Assembly: GCA_016288215.1 (NCBI GenBank)
Contig: JAEEYQ010000006.1
Location: forward strand, 1 to 64,000
Reading direction: 5' to 3'
Length of the DNA stretch: 64,000 nt
Source of the DNA: Lentisphaeria bacterium
Lineage (GTDB): Bacteria > Verrucomicrobiota > Lentisphaeria > Oligosphaerales > Oligosphaeraceae
Part shown: in pieces, positions 25,126 through 35,300 of the stretch
Layout of the letters: the number at the start of each line of letters is the position of its first letter
Numbering within the stretch: the stretch's first letter is position 1
The notes under the pieces: model-generated
The model's database searches: none
Told to the model about the DNA's origin: nothing
The model's input: only the letters and a program-made list of their open reading frames with translations
Made by a program: the position numbers and the translations under genes

Positions 25126-28100
25126 TTACCATCGCATGTTGGCATAAGGGTCGTCATGCTCCGTGCGCGTGTCCACGTAGATTTCCGCCTCCTTCGGTCT
25201 TTCCACGCCCTTTGTGATGAAGGACGCCCATTCGGGGCCCACCTGGACACCCGCGTTGGCCAATGCCATCGTGATCAGTCGGACGCTGTTCACATGTGTG
25301 AAGCCCAAGTCCGGACGTTCCTCCTTCGAGAAGTCCTCTGGACAGCCGGACAGCCACACCATGCGGCCTTTCCCAACAGGAATCACCGCCAGCACCCCGC
25401 TGGGTGACTTCCAGCCGTTGGACGGCACCGCTGTGACGACGGGCACCGTCCGACGGTCCCGCCAATGCACCTCCGCAGGCGACACGCCGCGCAATTCCGG
25501 CGGCAAGGCGGCGCTTGACAGCGCATTCTTCCAGCGGACATCCTCTTTGACGGCAAAGCCGAATGCCATCGCAAGGCCGGCGGCCGGCTGCGCTTTGGCT
25601 CCGGAGACGATCACCACGCCGCCAGCATCCATGAATGCCTTCAGGGACTGCGTGTCGAAGGCGGTGTCCCGTTTCAGCAGAAAGACATCATGGGAATTTG
25701 CGGCGGACGGCTCGTCGACAAGCTGGGCCGCCTGTGCGTCGCCGCGGGTCGCCATATACTCCACGACATTGCGGAGCAGGCGGTCGGCCGCCGGCTCCTT
25801 TCCGGCACGGTCTGTCACGTCCAGCTGACAGAACAACATGGATCCCTTGCCGGTCGTGGTCTCCCAAAGGGCCATGTAACGCAAATCGAACCCCGCATCC
25901 AGCAAGGGGATGCATCCCATGGCATGGGGCTTTTCCACCACGGTGGAGGCGACGACTCCCTCCAATGAACAGCGCCAGACGTGATGGTCTCCGATGAAAC
26001 GCTGCTCCGCCAGCAAGTCCGGTCGCTCCATCGTCAGTGGCTCCAGGCTCGTCTCGCCGCGCCAATCCTTCAAATCCTCCGGACGGATGCCCTTCAGGGC
26101 CGGATGACCCGCCGCGCGGATGTTCACGGACCGCAGACCGGAGGCCAATGTGCGAAGCCCAAACGTCCGCTGCAGCGTCGCCGCGCTCTGTTCGAACACA
26201 ATCACGCGTAGCCCCTCGCGGACCCGTCGGTCAAACGCCTCGAATCGAACGTCGCCCTCAAGCGCCTTGCAGCCAATCACCAGTCCGCGGCAATCCGTCG
26301 GCAGCTCCTCCGATGTGGCAATGACTGGCATGTCAATGCCAATCGCCAAAAGCGCCTTTGCCGTCTGCCCTTCGGGGTCATACAGCACCCAGCCCGTGGG
26401 AGACGTTGCAGCGGCGGTTGTCTTCGGATGGAACTCCATCATGAAATCCTTCACGTTGACGGCTTCGCCATCCACGGTCACAACAGCCTGCAACACAGCA
26501 TCTTGCCGTTCTTCCAGCTCGGGAACGGCCAGCTTGACGGAAAGCTTGCGGACTTCGCCCGGCGGCACCGCCACACGTCCCTTGCCAGAGGCGACGACAG
26601 CATCGCCGACGCGGCAGCTCCAACGAATGTCGAAGGCCGCCTCCTTGCGGCGGTCATTGATGCAGATGATCGTCTTTTCGAAGGACTCGCCGGCGCGGAA
26701 GGCATGCTCCACGGTGTACCAGCGCGTTTCGGGACCGCCAATGTAGGCGTACAACGGCGCAATCAGCTTCGGCATGACTGTCGCGCGGAGCGTTGGCTCA
26801 AAAAACTCTTCCTCCTCCGGAAGACCGCGGTCGAACAAGGAGCGGATTTCACCGCCGCCGCCTTCGTCATAGCGCCAACGGTCATACACGAAACCGGGCC
26901 TTTGGAGGTTCTTCCAATCGATTGGAACCGGAATCTCCGGCATTCCAATGGTCTGGCCGTTCTTCTGCTTCTTTACCCGCCGAAACGCATTTTCCCACGC
27001 ATTGACGCCGCCTGAAATGCCCCATGTCCGCCACGCCGGCAGCATGGCCTCGTAGTATGCGGCCGAACATTCATCGACGATGGGCGGAAACCGATAGGTA
27101 TAATAGGTATAAAGAGAACGCCATGTCCGCGAGTCCGGCTGCCAATGGGTTGCGGGGACATCCACAAACTCGTCCTTCTCAAGTTCGTAGGCCCTGTCGC
27201 CCAGGCAGATGGCGCCGTATTCCGTCATAAGCGGCTCGTTTCGCCACCAATGGGTCGGGTCGCGCATCTGAAAATCCCCTGGATACGGCGTGGCCTGCTC
27301 CACCATGAACAACGGTTTGGAGCCCTCCGCCACCCAGACTTTCAGCCATTCACGCAAATCCTGAATTTCAGGCCAGCCGAGATAGTTGTTCAGCGTGTAG
27401 AGCTCGCCGATGCGGCCGCAGGCATGATTGTACGTCGGCCGCGTCGGATCAAGTGCCTTCACCAACTCATTGCTGCGAAGCAGCCCCTTGGTCGCCACGG
27501 CGGCGTCCGAGTCGGGGGCGAAGTCCTTTTTGCCGTCAAGATAATATGGATTCTGATCCTGACCATAGCCGCGGGCGTTCATGTTCATGCGCCACATCAC
27601 CACGGACGGATGATTGACATTCGGCACCACCGCATGACTGACGACGCGAAGCCATTGCTCCTCAACAGGTTTCTGGAAAATGGCCTCGAACATGCCGTTC
27701 ACCGGCAGGGTGTCCACGCCGACCAACATGCCCTCTTCATCGCAGATGTCAAGAAAATGCGGAATCAGATCCGGCCGCCCCGGATTGTTGATGGCATCCG
27801 TGTACACATAATTGTACCCCAGTTTCATGGCGTTGCGGATCCAATGGCGAATCGCCTCCGTCGTGAACCAATTCCCGAAGAGCCCCCAATAGGCGCATGG
27901 CTTCAGGTTGAGGCGAACGCCATTGAGCATGAAATGCCGTCCTTCGACCTTGAATTCACGGAATCCGAAGCGAACGGGAAGCAGCTCGTCTATGATGGAA
28001 TTTTCTCTAAGTAATTGCAAATGAAGAATATACAACTTTGGTTGGCCCACATCCCAACAGACCGCCTCTGGCAAGGGGGCCTGGACGGCGATTGCCGTTG

Positions 28101-29406
28101 CGTCAGCTGGCAGGTTGCCCTTCATGTCCAACAGGACGCGATCGTCATCCACCACCCTGCAGCGCCAGCTCAGGCCCGTTGTGTCTTCGCCGTTTGGCAC
28201 ATGGAGGGGCACCGTGACGGACAGGTTTTTCTCTGGCGTCACGGCCGTCACGATGCGGCAGTCGCCAAGCGTCACGCCGATTGGCGTTGAATCCAAATAG
28301 ACATCGCCGTTGATGCCAATCGTCTGCCAGCGGGAATCAACCGTGGTCAACAGCGGCAGATACTCCGTTGACTGGCGGTGGACAATCAAAATCGACACCG
28401 TAAACGCCTTGCCGGGGACGGCCCATTTCGTCACGTCCACATCACCACCGTCAAAGCCCAATTGGCCGGCAAACTCGCCATTGCAGTAGACGAATGCATC
28501 CGTTGCCAAAGCGTTGAAATGCAGGATGATGCGGCGTCCAATCCACGAGGGCGGCACCTCGACGTCACGGCGGAACCATGCGGCTGACGCCTTTTCGGGC
28601 TGCCTCGCCATCGCGTCCGTCTCATGGGGCCAGCACAGCGGATGATTCAGACTCGGCACGGAAAAATTCGGCACGATGGCATCACCCCAGGCATCATCCG
28701 TCGGCGGAGGCACCGCGGCAACCGTCGGCACAGGGACATCCCCCACGCGCAGATTGGTCATCCACAGCTTGCCATGGATTCGCTTCTCCGGCCCCTCTGT
28801 CCGCAAGGCGATGAGATTCAGCTTCTCGCAACCCGCCGGTACCTGGATTCGCATGGTGACATGCCGCCAGCTGTCCGATTTCGGTATAGGAGCAGACTTG
28901 CTTGTGAAAAAGCGGAAGCCACGCGCATCCCGCAGTTCAAAATGAACAGGAGAGCCTTCAAGCTGGCTCAGCACATCAAATTCGACATTCTGCCAGCACA
29001 GCGTCTTCCATCCGCTTAAGGGATACCTGACGAAATAATAGTTCATGGCGATGGGAATGTCCGTCTCGAAGCGCAGTGACGGCGTGCCATCGCAAGTCAC
29101 ATCCCTGTCCAGCGACAGTGTCGACCGCGCCCCATCGACCTCAATGATTGACCACTTGTCCGTAACCGACTCATCGTAGGTCTCGCTCCAATGATACGTC
29201 GTCGTCGCCGTCTTCTTCACCTCGCGGGACTCGCTGCGCCATTGCCAGACGCCGTTGACGCAGATGCGTTCCCGCGCCGCAGAAGCGGTTCGCCATGCGT
29301 TTTGGAGATTCCAATTGACGCTGGAGCCTTCCGGCATCTTGGCGGCGCAGACGCAGACCGTCGCCAACAGCAACCATTCCGCCTTTACAATATTCAATAT
29401 AGACAT
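25126..29406 (-). CDS. Very large secreted GH2-like glycosidase
   Basis: The 1426-residue protein has a signal peptide (MSILNIVKAEWLLLATVCVCA). Its first ~230 residues form a CBM-like sandwich. GH2 sugar-binding and immunoglobulin-like domains follow (about 260-480), then a TIM barrel (about 490-800, with FREFKVEGRHFMLNGVRLNL). A long C-terminal region (about 880-1426) resembles a beta-galactosidase trimerisation/amidotransferase-like fold. The nucleophile candidate is Glu in EPLMTEYGA. The usual Asn-Glu acid/base pair after NHPSVVMW is replaced by RMNMNARG, so the mechanism is uncertain. A GGAG site serves ATG 29406. The substrate is unknown. It converges on the DUF4838 gene at 22092. Confidence 0.75.
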   Translation of the reverse strand: MSILNIVKAEWLLLATVCVCAAKMPEGSSVNWNLQNAWRTASAARERICVNGVWQWRSESREVKKTATTTYHWSETYDESVTDKWSIIEVDGARSTLSLDRDVTCDGTPSLRFETDIPIAMNYYFVRYPLSGWKTLCWQNVEFDVLSQLEGSPVHFELRDARGFRFFTSKSAPIPKSDSWRHVTMRIQVPAGCEKLNLIALRTEGPEKRIHGKLWMTNLRVGDVPVPTVAAVPPPTDDAWGDAIVPNFSVPSLNHPLCWPHETDAMARQPEKASAAWFRRDVEVPPSWIGRRIILHFNALATDAFVYCNGEFAGQLGFDGGDVDVTKWAVPGKAFTVSILIVHRQSTEYLPLLTTVDSRWQTIGINGDVYLDSTPIGVTLGDCRIVTAVTPEKNLSVTVPLHVPNGEDTTGLSWRCRVVDDDRVLLDMKGNLPADATAIAVQAPLPEAVCWDVGQPKLYILHLQLLRENSIIDELLPVRFGFREFKVEGRHFMLNGVRLNLKPCAYWGLFGNWFTTEAIRHWIRNAMKLGYNYVYTDAINNPGRPDLIPHFLDICDEEGMLVGVDTLPVNGMFEAIFQKPVEEQWLRVVSHAVVPNVNHPSVVMWRMNMNARGYGQDQNPYYLDGKKDFAPDSDAAVATKGLLRSNELVKALDPTRPTYNHACGRIGELYTLNNYLGWPEIQDLREWLKVWVAEGSKPLFMVEQATPYPGDFQMRDPTHWWRNEPLMTEYGAICLGDRAYELEKDEFVDVPATHWQPDSRTWRSLYTYYTYRFPPIVDECSAAYYEAMLPAWRTWGISGGVNAWENAFRRVKKQKNGQTIGMPEIPVPIDWKNLQRPGFVYDRWRYDEGGGGEIRSLFDRGLPEEEEFFEPTLRATVMPKLIAPLYAYIGGPETRWYTVEHAFRAGESFEKTIICINDRRKEAAFDIRWSCRVGDAVVASGKGRVAVPPGEVRKLSVKLAVPELEERQDAVLQAVVTVDGEAVNVKDFMMEFHPKTTAAATSPTGWVLYDPEGQTAKALLAIGIDMPVIATSEELPTDCRGLVIGCKALEGDVRFEAFDRRVREGLRVIVFEQSAATLQRTFGLRTLASGLRSVNIRAAGHPALKGIRPEDLKDWRGETSLEPLTMERPDLLAEQRFIGDHHVWRCSLEGVVASTVVEKPHAMGCIPLLDAGFDLRYMALWETTTGKGSMLFCQLDVTDRAGKEPAADRLLRNVVEYMATRGDAQAAQLVDEPSAANSHDVFLLKRDTAFDTQSLKAFMDAGGVVIVSGAKAQPAAGLAMAFGFAVKEDVRWKNALSSAALPPELRGVSPAEVHWRDRRTVPVVTAVPSNGWKSPSGVLAVIPVGKGRMVWLSGCPEDFSKEERPDLGFTHVNSVRLITMALANAGVQVGPEWASFITKGVERPKEAEIYVDTRTEHDDPYANMRW

Positions 29407-29541
29407 GGATGTAGAACTCCGTTATAATCCACAGAATCCATCGAATACCCCAAAGCGTTCCGCCGCCTTCCATGGCAGAGGGCGGAAATGGACAGGCCTT
29501 TTTCGCAAAATCGATATGTGACTATGCCGCAAGGCTTTCCG

Positions 29542-30582
29542 TCATTTTAGCTGTCGCCATTGGGTCTGGTTGAAGAGGGCGTTGCTGTTCGGGTCGAAGG
29601 AGGCCGTGCTGGCGTTTGGGGTGTTGAAGCCGTTGTTGTGGTAGATGACCTCGTTGTCGCTGTTGATCCATGCATGGTCGTAGCGGTTGTCCACAAACAT
29701 CTTCTCGCCGGTGTTCGGGTTGGAGACCGTGTCCACGTCGCGGATGTATTCGGACCATTTGTCCCGCACGCGGTCCAAGGTGGCGGAAGTGTTGGCGGCC
29801 GCCTCCAGTTGCTGGTTGCGGATCTCGTTCTGGACGCGAAGCCAGTTCGCCGTCCGCTGGGAGGCGATCTGATTGACCACCGCCGTGAAATGCGGATTCA
29901 TCTGCACCTTCTTTATCATCTGCTCCAGCCGCGCCCGCGTGTCCGTCTCCAATTCGGGCGGACAACTGAACGACATGGGGAAAAGTAGCTCGACGACCGT
30001 GGAATAGCCCATGCCCGGTCGGTTTTCCGTCGCCAGCATGGGGATGGCGAAGACCACGATGACGCGTTTGCCGTCGCGCCGTCCCTCATAGTGGATGGTC
30101 AGCTCCGTGAACAGGAAGTTGGTCGGCTGAATGCCATGCTCCCGCGCCTGCCGCATGCGGGATTCGAGCAGATTGCGGTCCGGCTGCTGCGGGGTGAAAT
30201 GCGCCTCCACCAGCCGCACGTTCGTCAGTTTGTGGTCCGTCTGGACGTTGGGCAGCCACGTGTTGGCCAACAGGACCGGATTCTGCAGGAAGGGAACCTG
30301 CTGGATCTGGCCCACGGCGGGAAGCACGGCCAGAGACGAGAAGATGATTTTGACCTGCTGATCGGGAGAGAGCATCCACACATACCAGCTGACGGGCGTG
30401 GCCGGCTCCGTGGTCCAGGTGGTCTTGCCGCCTGCCAGCCAGTTGGGCTGCACGGGATAGCTCAAGACTGGCATCTGTGTCCGCTGGTCAACCAGAAAAT
30501 ACTGGCGTTCAGTCTGTTGCGCATAGGACGACACCGCCAGCGTCCATACCGCCAGCCCTAAAACAACCTTGTCAAACCACAT
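29542..30582 (-). CDS. Secreted protein of unknown function
   Basis: The 346-residue protein has a signal peptide (MWFDKVVLGLAVWTLAVSSYAQ). A central part contains YYVWMLSPDQQ-like and VIVVFAIPMLA segments. The C-terminal ~80 residues carry the pattern DNRYDHAWINSDNEVIYHN followed by a terminal TQWRQLK, which recurs in several uncharacterised secreted proteins. ATG 30582 is preferred because AAAGGAGT lies just upstream; in-frame ATGs at 30603 and 30645 would extend it. No catalytic motif is recognised. Confidence 0.6.
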   Translation of the reverse strand: MWFDKVVLGLAVWTLAVSSYAQQTERQYFLVDQRTQMPVLSYPVQPNWLAGGKTTWTTEPATPVSWYVWMLSPDQQVKIIFSSLAVLPAVGQIQQVPFLQNPVLLANTWLPNVQTDHKLTNVRLVEAHFTPQQPDRNLLESRMRQAREHGIQPTNFLFTELTIHYEGRRDGKRVIVVFAIPMLATENRPGMGYSTVVELLFPMSFSCPPELETDTRARLEQMIKKVQMNPHFTAVVNQIASQRTANWLRVQNEIRNQQLEAAANTSATLDRVRDKWSEYIRDVDTVSNPNTGEKMFVDNRYDHAWINSDNEVIYHNNGFNTPNASTASFDPNSNALFNQTQWRQLK

Positions 30583-30788
30583 GAAAACTCCTTTTGTCTG
30601 CATCTTGAATTCATCGTCCGCATTCCTCGTCGCGGCAGCAATCATCGTTCATTACTGTAATGTGCAATTCACAGTTGGCAATTCGAAATATGGCTGTAAT
30701 CCCTTACAGAGTGATGCGGCGACAGAGTGTATGCGGACAGCTTTTTCTGCATATCCATGTTTCGAAAGGCAAGTCCTAGTCGCTTGCT

Positions 30789-31880
30789 TCATTTCTCCGT
30801 GAGATTGTCGCGAATGGCCTCTATTTCCTGCTGAGAAAGACCGATGGCCAAGAGATATTTTTCGACCTGTTCCCTGCGTGTGCCTTCGGGGGCATAGGCC
30901 TGCAAGTTCTTGAGCCACTGCTGCAAATAGGCAATTGAGTGATGGCGGTAGAAATTGGCCATGGTGCTCAAATCGTAGTCGAGGAACGCAAGTTCCTCAT
31001 TGACGCCGAGGAGGAAATTGAGCAGAAGGGCGACTTCCCCTGTCCGATCCACGCCGCCATAGCAGTGGAAATAAATGGGATAGTTGTTCTTGTCGGCGAA
31101 AACGCGCATTGTGTCGCGCCACAAGGGAAACTGCGCCTCCCGATTTTCGGGCTTGAAGCTATTGTAGGCGTTGATGGCGTAATGGAACCACGTTACGGAG
31201 GGCCCCAGGGGGCTGCCAGTCATGCCTTCGACCTGACTGTCATAGCGCAAATCGAGATCGGTCTTGATGCCGAGTTCCTTAAGCATGACGGTACGCGCCT
31301 GCTCATTGAGGGCGAAAGGCGTCTGCAGTTGCGTGCCGCGGTAGAGGAGGCCCTGACGGGTGCGACCGACGTTGGGAATCTCCTTGCCACCCCAGTCGCG
31401 CACATTGACGGGACCCGTGGCCGACACAAAAATCTGTCGGAAGGGTCCTTGCGTGTTAAAGGAGCAGGTGCCAGAGCAAATTCCGCCGGCATGGACACGC
31501 CAGCGGTATTCGCGGTCAATCTCAAGATTGTAGACCTCGACCCTCTTGCTTTCGGTTGTGATGACGCGGTCTATTCTCTTGAATTCATGGTCAGTAGAAA
31601 TTTCAAGCGTGTATGGCGGTGGCAGTGGTGTCTCCCATGTGAAAACAATGGGAACAGGTTGCCCTTTGACATCCTTATAGAAGTCTCCAGGGTAGTTCTT
31701 TGCCTCCTTATCCCTGTTTTCCGCCAAAATCTGACGCCAGTCTTCGCGCATGTGGGTGACAACGCTGCCAAATTCAGGCGCCACAAGCGCAATTGGGGCA
31801 TTATGTCTGCAGGCACTCAAGAAAAGCAGGACGGTCAGTAGCAGGATACTGGTCAAGCGGCACGGTTTGTCCATATTCAT
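30789..31880 (-). CDS. Lipoprotein tyrosine phosphatase with fibronectin-like domain
   Basis: The 363-residue protein starts with a lipoprotein signal ending LFLSAC. It then has a short fibronectin type III-like domain (PYTLEISTDHEF, YRWRVHAGGICSG). The C-terminal half is a Y_phosphatase3-type protein tyrosine phosphatase: VNVRDWGG, LLYRGTQLQTPFALN, DLDLRYDSQVEG and the P-loop FHCYGGVDRTGEVALLL with catalytic Cys and Arg (C-x5-R). It would act on phosphotyrosine or another phosphate ester outside the inner membrane. The start is at ATG 31880 or 31874. The next gene upstream is divergent. Confidence 0.85.
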   Translation of the reverse strand: MNMDKPCRLTSILLLTVLLFLSACRHNAPIALVAPEFGSVVTHMREDWRQILAENRDKEAKNYPGDFYKDVKGQPVPIVFTWETPLPPPYTLEISTDHEFKRIDRVITTESKRVEVYNLEIDREYRWRVHAGGICSGTCSFNTQGPFRQIFVSATGPVNVRDWGGKEIPNVGRTRQGLLYRGTQLQTPFALNEQARTVMLKELGIKTDLDLRYDSQVEGMTGSPLGPSVTWFHYAINAYNSFKPENREAQFPLWRDTMRVFADKNNYPIYFHCYGGVDRTGEVALLLNFLLGVNEELAFLDYDLSTMANFYRHHSIAYLQQWLKNLQAYAPEGTRREQVEKYLLAIGLSQQEIEAIRDNLTEK

Positions 31881-31931
31881 TGCTTTCTGTTTTGGTGTAA
31901 CGTCGGCTTCCACCCCTTTTTCTAACCACAA

Positions 31932-32360
31932 CAGTTAGAAACGCGGAAACGTCAATATTTTAAATGCCGCTGTCCAGTTTGCAAATGCCCCATTGTCTTT
32001 TTTTCTCTTGTGGCGATGAGACGCGAGACGAGAGAACATGGACGGGAGACGAGGGACGGGGGACGGGAGGAAGTGAAAAGTGAGACGAGAGACGGGAAAA
32101 AGTGGGACGGGAGACGGGAAGAGTGAAAAGTAACGTTTTATCAGTGACTTACGCGTCTCGTGTCTTACGTCTCCCGTCTCGCGTCCCAGTCCTCCCATCT
32201 CCCGTCCCTCGTCCCCCGTCACAAGGGCATTAAATTCATTGCAATTGTGGTTTCTGTGGGTCGCGGGAGTTGCCCTTTGAATCACGCCGATTATAGTAAA
32301 GCATCCTATTCGCCTCTCTCATGATTTTTTTATTCACTTTTATATCATAAAGGAAACATA
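31932..32360. other. Intergenic region with inverted GA/CT heptamer arrays, between divergent genes
   Basis: No gene is visible. A purine-rich array (GACGGGA/GAGACGA type) at about 32019-32125 faces a pyrimidine-rich complementary array at about 32153-32222, so the two could fold into a long imperfect hairpin. The promoters of the phosphatase gene and the first clustered DUF4838 gene must also lie here. Confidence 0.6.
32019..32222. repeat. Inverted heptamer arrays GACGGGA / TCCCGTC
   Basis: The left arm is a run of 7-8 bp units such as GAGACGG, GGGACGG and GAGACGA, with some TGAAAAG units like those at 19749. The right arm is made of CGTCTCC, CGTCCCA, CGTCCCT and similar. The arms are separated by about 28 bp. 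Confidence 0.75.
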
Positions 32361-35300
32361 ATGAAACTTTTGTTTGCTGTTTTCATCCTGTTTGCATGCC
32401 TCTGCCGTGCTCAGCAGGACAACCTCTGGCCGGATCCGGACTTCGAGAAGACGGGCGTCGAGATGGAGAACGCCCATTCGGGCACCCGTGGCCACCGCCT
32501 CCATGTCGGCGGGAAGGAATATTGGGTGGTCTCCGATCATCGCAATCTGGAGGTGGTTCCATACGCGCTGTACCGCGCGACGGCCTATGTCCGCTGCGAC
32601 GGCCACGGCGGCGGCACCGCCAAGTCCCTTGTCTTCTATGGCTGGGACTCCTTCGGCTGGGGCTTCATCGCCGAAGCGTACACGCCAATCACGACGGAAT
32701 GGCAGAAGGTGTCCGTCACCTTCTCCGTCCCCGACAACAGCATCTCCTTCCATCCGCTGGGCTTCCTCAATTCAAGCGACGCGACGGAGGAAATGGACGA
32801 TTTGGAGATTGTCATGGAGCTTTCGGCGGAGGAGCACATCCGCCACATGGAGCAGGCGGAGAACCCGACGCAGTACGAATGCCAGCTGTTGGGCCGCCAT
32901 TACCTTGCCACCGGCCAGATGGAGGCCTTCCAGAGAGTCTACGAAAAGGCCAACAATCTGGCCAAGTCGGACTTCTCCTGCCTGTTGGCGAAGGCCGCCA
33001 AGGACCCTGCGGTCGTCTCCCGCCATGTGGGCGACATGCTGCATTGCGGCGCCATGCAGTATCCCGAAGGCCCTTCGCGGCTGAATGAGTTTCTTGACGC
33101 GCTGCCGTCGGAGCTGCAGTGGGAGAGCGTGTCCCGCGCCATTCGGCTGGGCATGACGGATGAGGATATCGCCAAGTGCATGGACTTGTTGCAGGAAAGA
33201 ATGTGCAAATCCGACAAGATTTTCACTAAGGCATTCCGCGAGAAGATGTTAGATGAAGTTACAGCCTACCTGAATGAGCCGAACGGTTTGGGGAATGAGC
33301 CCATCTGCCGTCAGGCGTTGGAGTCCATGCAGGCCTTCTGGAAGGACAGCGTGGCCCGCATCGGCGACCGCCGCGTGGCCATTGGCGGCGTCCCGCTGAA
33401 AACCGGCCAGACGGCCATCGTGCTCCCGCCGGACGCCACTCCCACGGAACGGACGGCGGCGGACGACCTCAAAGGCCATCTGGAGGAGATGACCGGCGAG
33501 ACCCTGCCCGTCATCGAAGGGACCGACGGCTGGCCAAAGCAGCTCATCTTCGTGGGTCGGAACCCCAAGCTGGCGGACTACGGCTTCAGCGTGGACTACG
33601 CCAAATTGGGCCTGGAGGGCATCCACATCGAAAGCAAGAACGGCAATCTCCTGCTGGCCGGCGGCAAGCGCGGCGTCCTCTACGCCGTCTACAGTTTTCT
33701 GGAGGATTATCTGGACTGCCGCTGGTTCACGGCGGACTGCATCCGGCTGCCCAACAGGGGAACCGTGGAATTGGGGGATTTCCGCACGGTCTATGTGCCT
33801 CCGCTGGAAAACCGCGATGTGGACTACTTCTCCAGCCGCCCCAATGGCTTCGCCATCCGTAACAAGCTCAATGGCATATATATCGATGGGGGAGAGGCTT
33901 GGGGTGGCAACATCTCCCACGTGGGCGGCGGCCACTCCATGTATGTGCTGATCGATCCCGACGTCTACCGCGTCAGCCATCCGGAGTACTTTTCGGAAAT
34001 CAACGGCGAACGGGTCTGCGAGGACGCCCAGCTCTGCCTCACCAATCCGGACGTGCTGAAAATCGCCACGGAAACCGTCCGCAGCTGGATGCGGCAGAAT
34101 CCGGACAAGATCTTTTTCAGCGTCTCCCAAAACGACAACATGAAATACTGCCAATGCGCCGCCTGCACCGCATTGGCGGAGAAGGAGGGCAGCCAGGCCG
34201 GCCCCATCATCCACTTCGTCAACGCCATCGCCGACGCCGTGCGGGACGAGTTCCCCGGCAAGTTCATCTCCACCTTCGCCTATCAGTATTCCCGCAAACC
34301 GCCCAAATTCGTGAAGCCGGCGCCCAACGTCTGTGTCCGCCTCTGCAGCATCGAATGCTGCTTCTCCCATACGCTGGACAGCGACTGCCCCATGAACGTT
34401 TCCTTTGCGGAGGACATCGTCGGCTGGTCCAAAATCTGCAAGCGCCTCCATGTCTGGGACTATGTCATCAGCTTCTCGAACAGCGTCATGCCCTTCCCCA
34501 ACCTGCGGATTCTCAAGCCGAATATCGAATTCTTTGTAAAGCACAATGTCACAGGAATTTATGAAGAAGGAAACTATTTCAGCAAAGGGGCGGAGATGGA
34601 AGAGCTGCGCAGCTACATCATGGCCAAATGCCTTTGGGACCCCGCCTATGACGCGGAGAAGGCCATCCACGAGTTCACGGAAGCCTATTATGGTGCGGCC
34701 GCCGACTGCATCCGTGAATACATCGACTTGATACACAACGCCTTCTGCATTCCCAAAGAGACCCATGTAAACATCGGCGCCACCTCCAGCATCTTCTTCA
34801 TGGTCGAGCCGGGCCTGCTGGACAAGGCCACGGAAATCCTGCAACGGGCGGAGAAAATGGTGGCGGACGATCCCGTTCTGACCTTCCGCGTCCAGCTGGC
34901 GCGGCTGCCCGTCATCGGCGTCAAACAGGAGCTCTGCCGCTCCGCCATGAAGCTTGAAGGAAACAAACTCGTTCCCTATCAAGTGGTTACGGCTGAAGAG
35001 CAGACACTGTTCGAGGAGACCGCCCGCAAGGTCGGCATGACGAAGGTCCGCGAGGGCGATGGCGATCTGGATGACTGGCTCGAAATGTGCCACGCCCCTG
35101 TGAAGTCCCATGACATCTATACTCTTGAGAATGAGACATTTGTCATGAAAGTCATTCCTTCCATCGGCGGCCGTATCTGGGGCCTGGAGCACAAGGCCAC
35201 TGGCCTGCAGCTCATCCGCATCATGAAGGACTCCCATGGCAATATTGCCGCCTACGAGGGCGGCTACGAGGAGTACAACAACGAGAGCTACCGCAGCGGT

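Noticed and set aside
19749-32222. Tandem heptamer arrays as a CRISPR candidate
   Set aside because: Units are 7 bp with no spacers of 25-40 bp, and no cas gene is present in the window.
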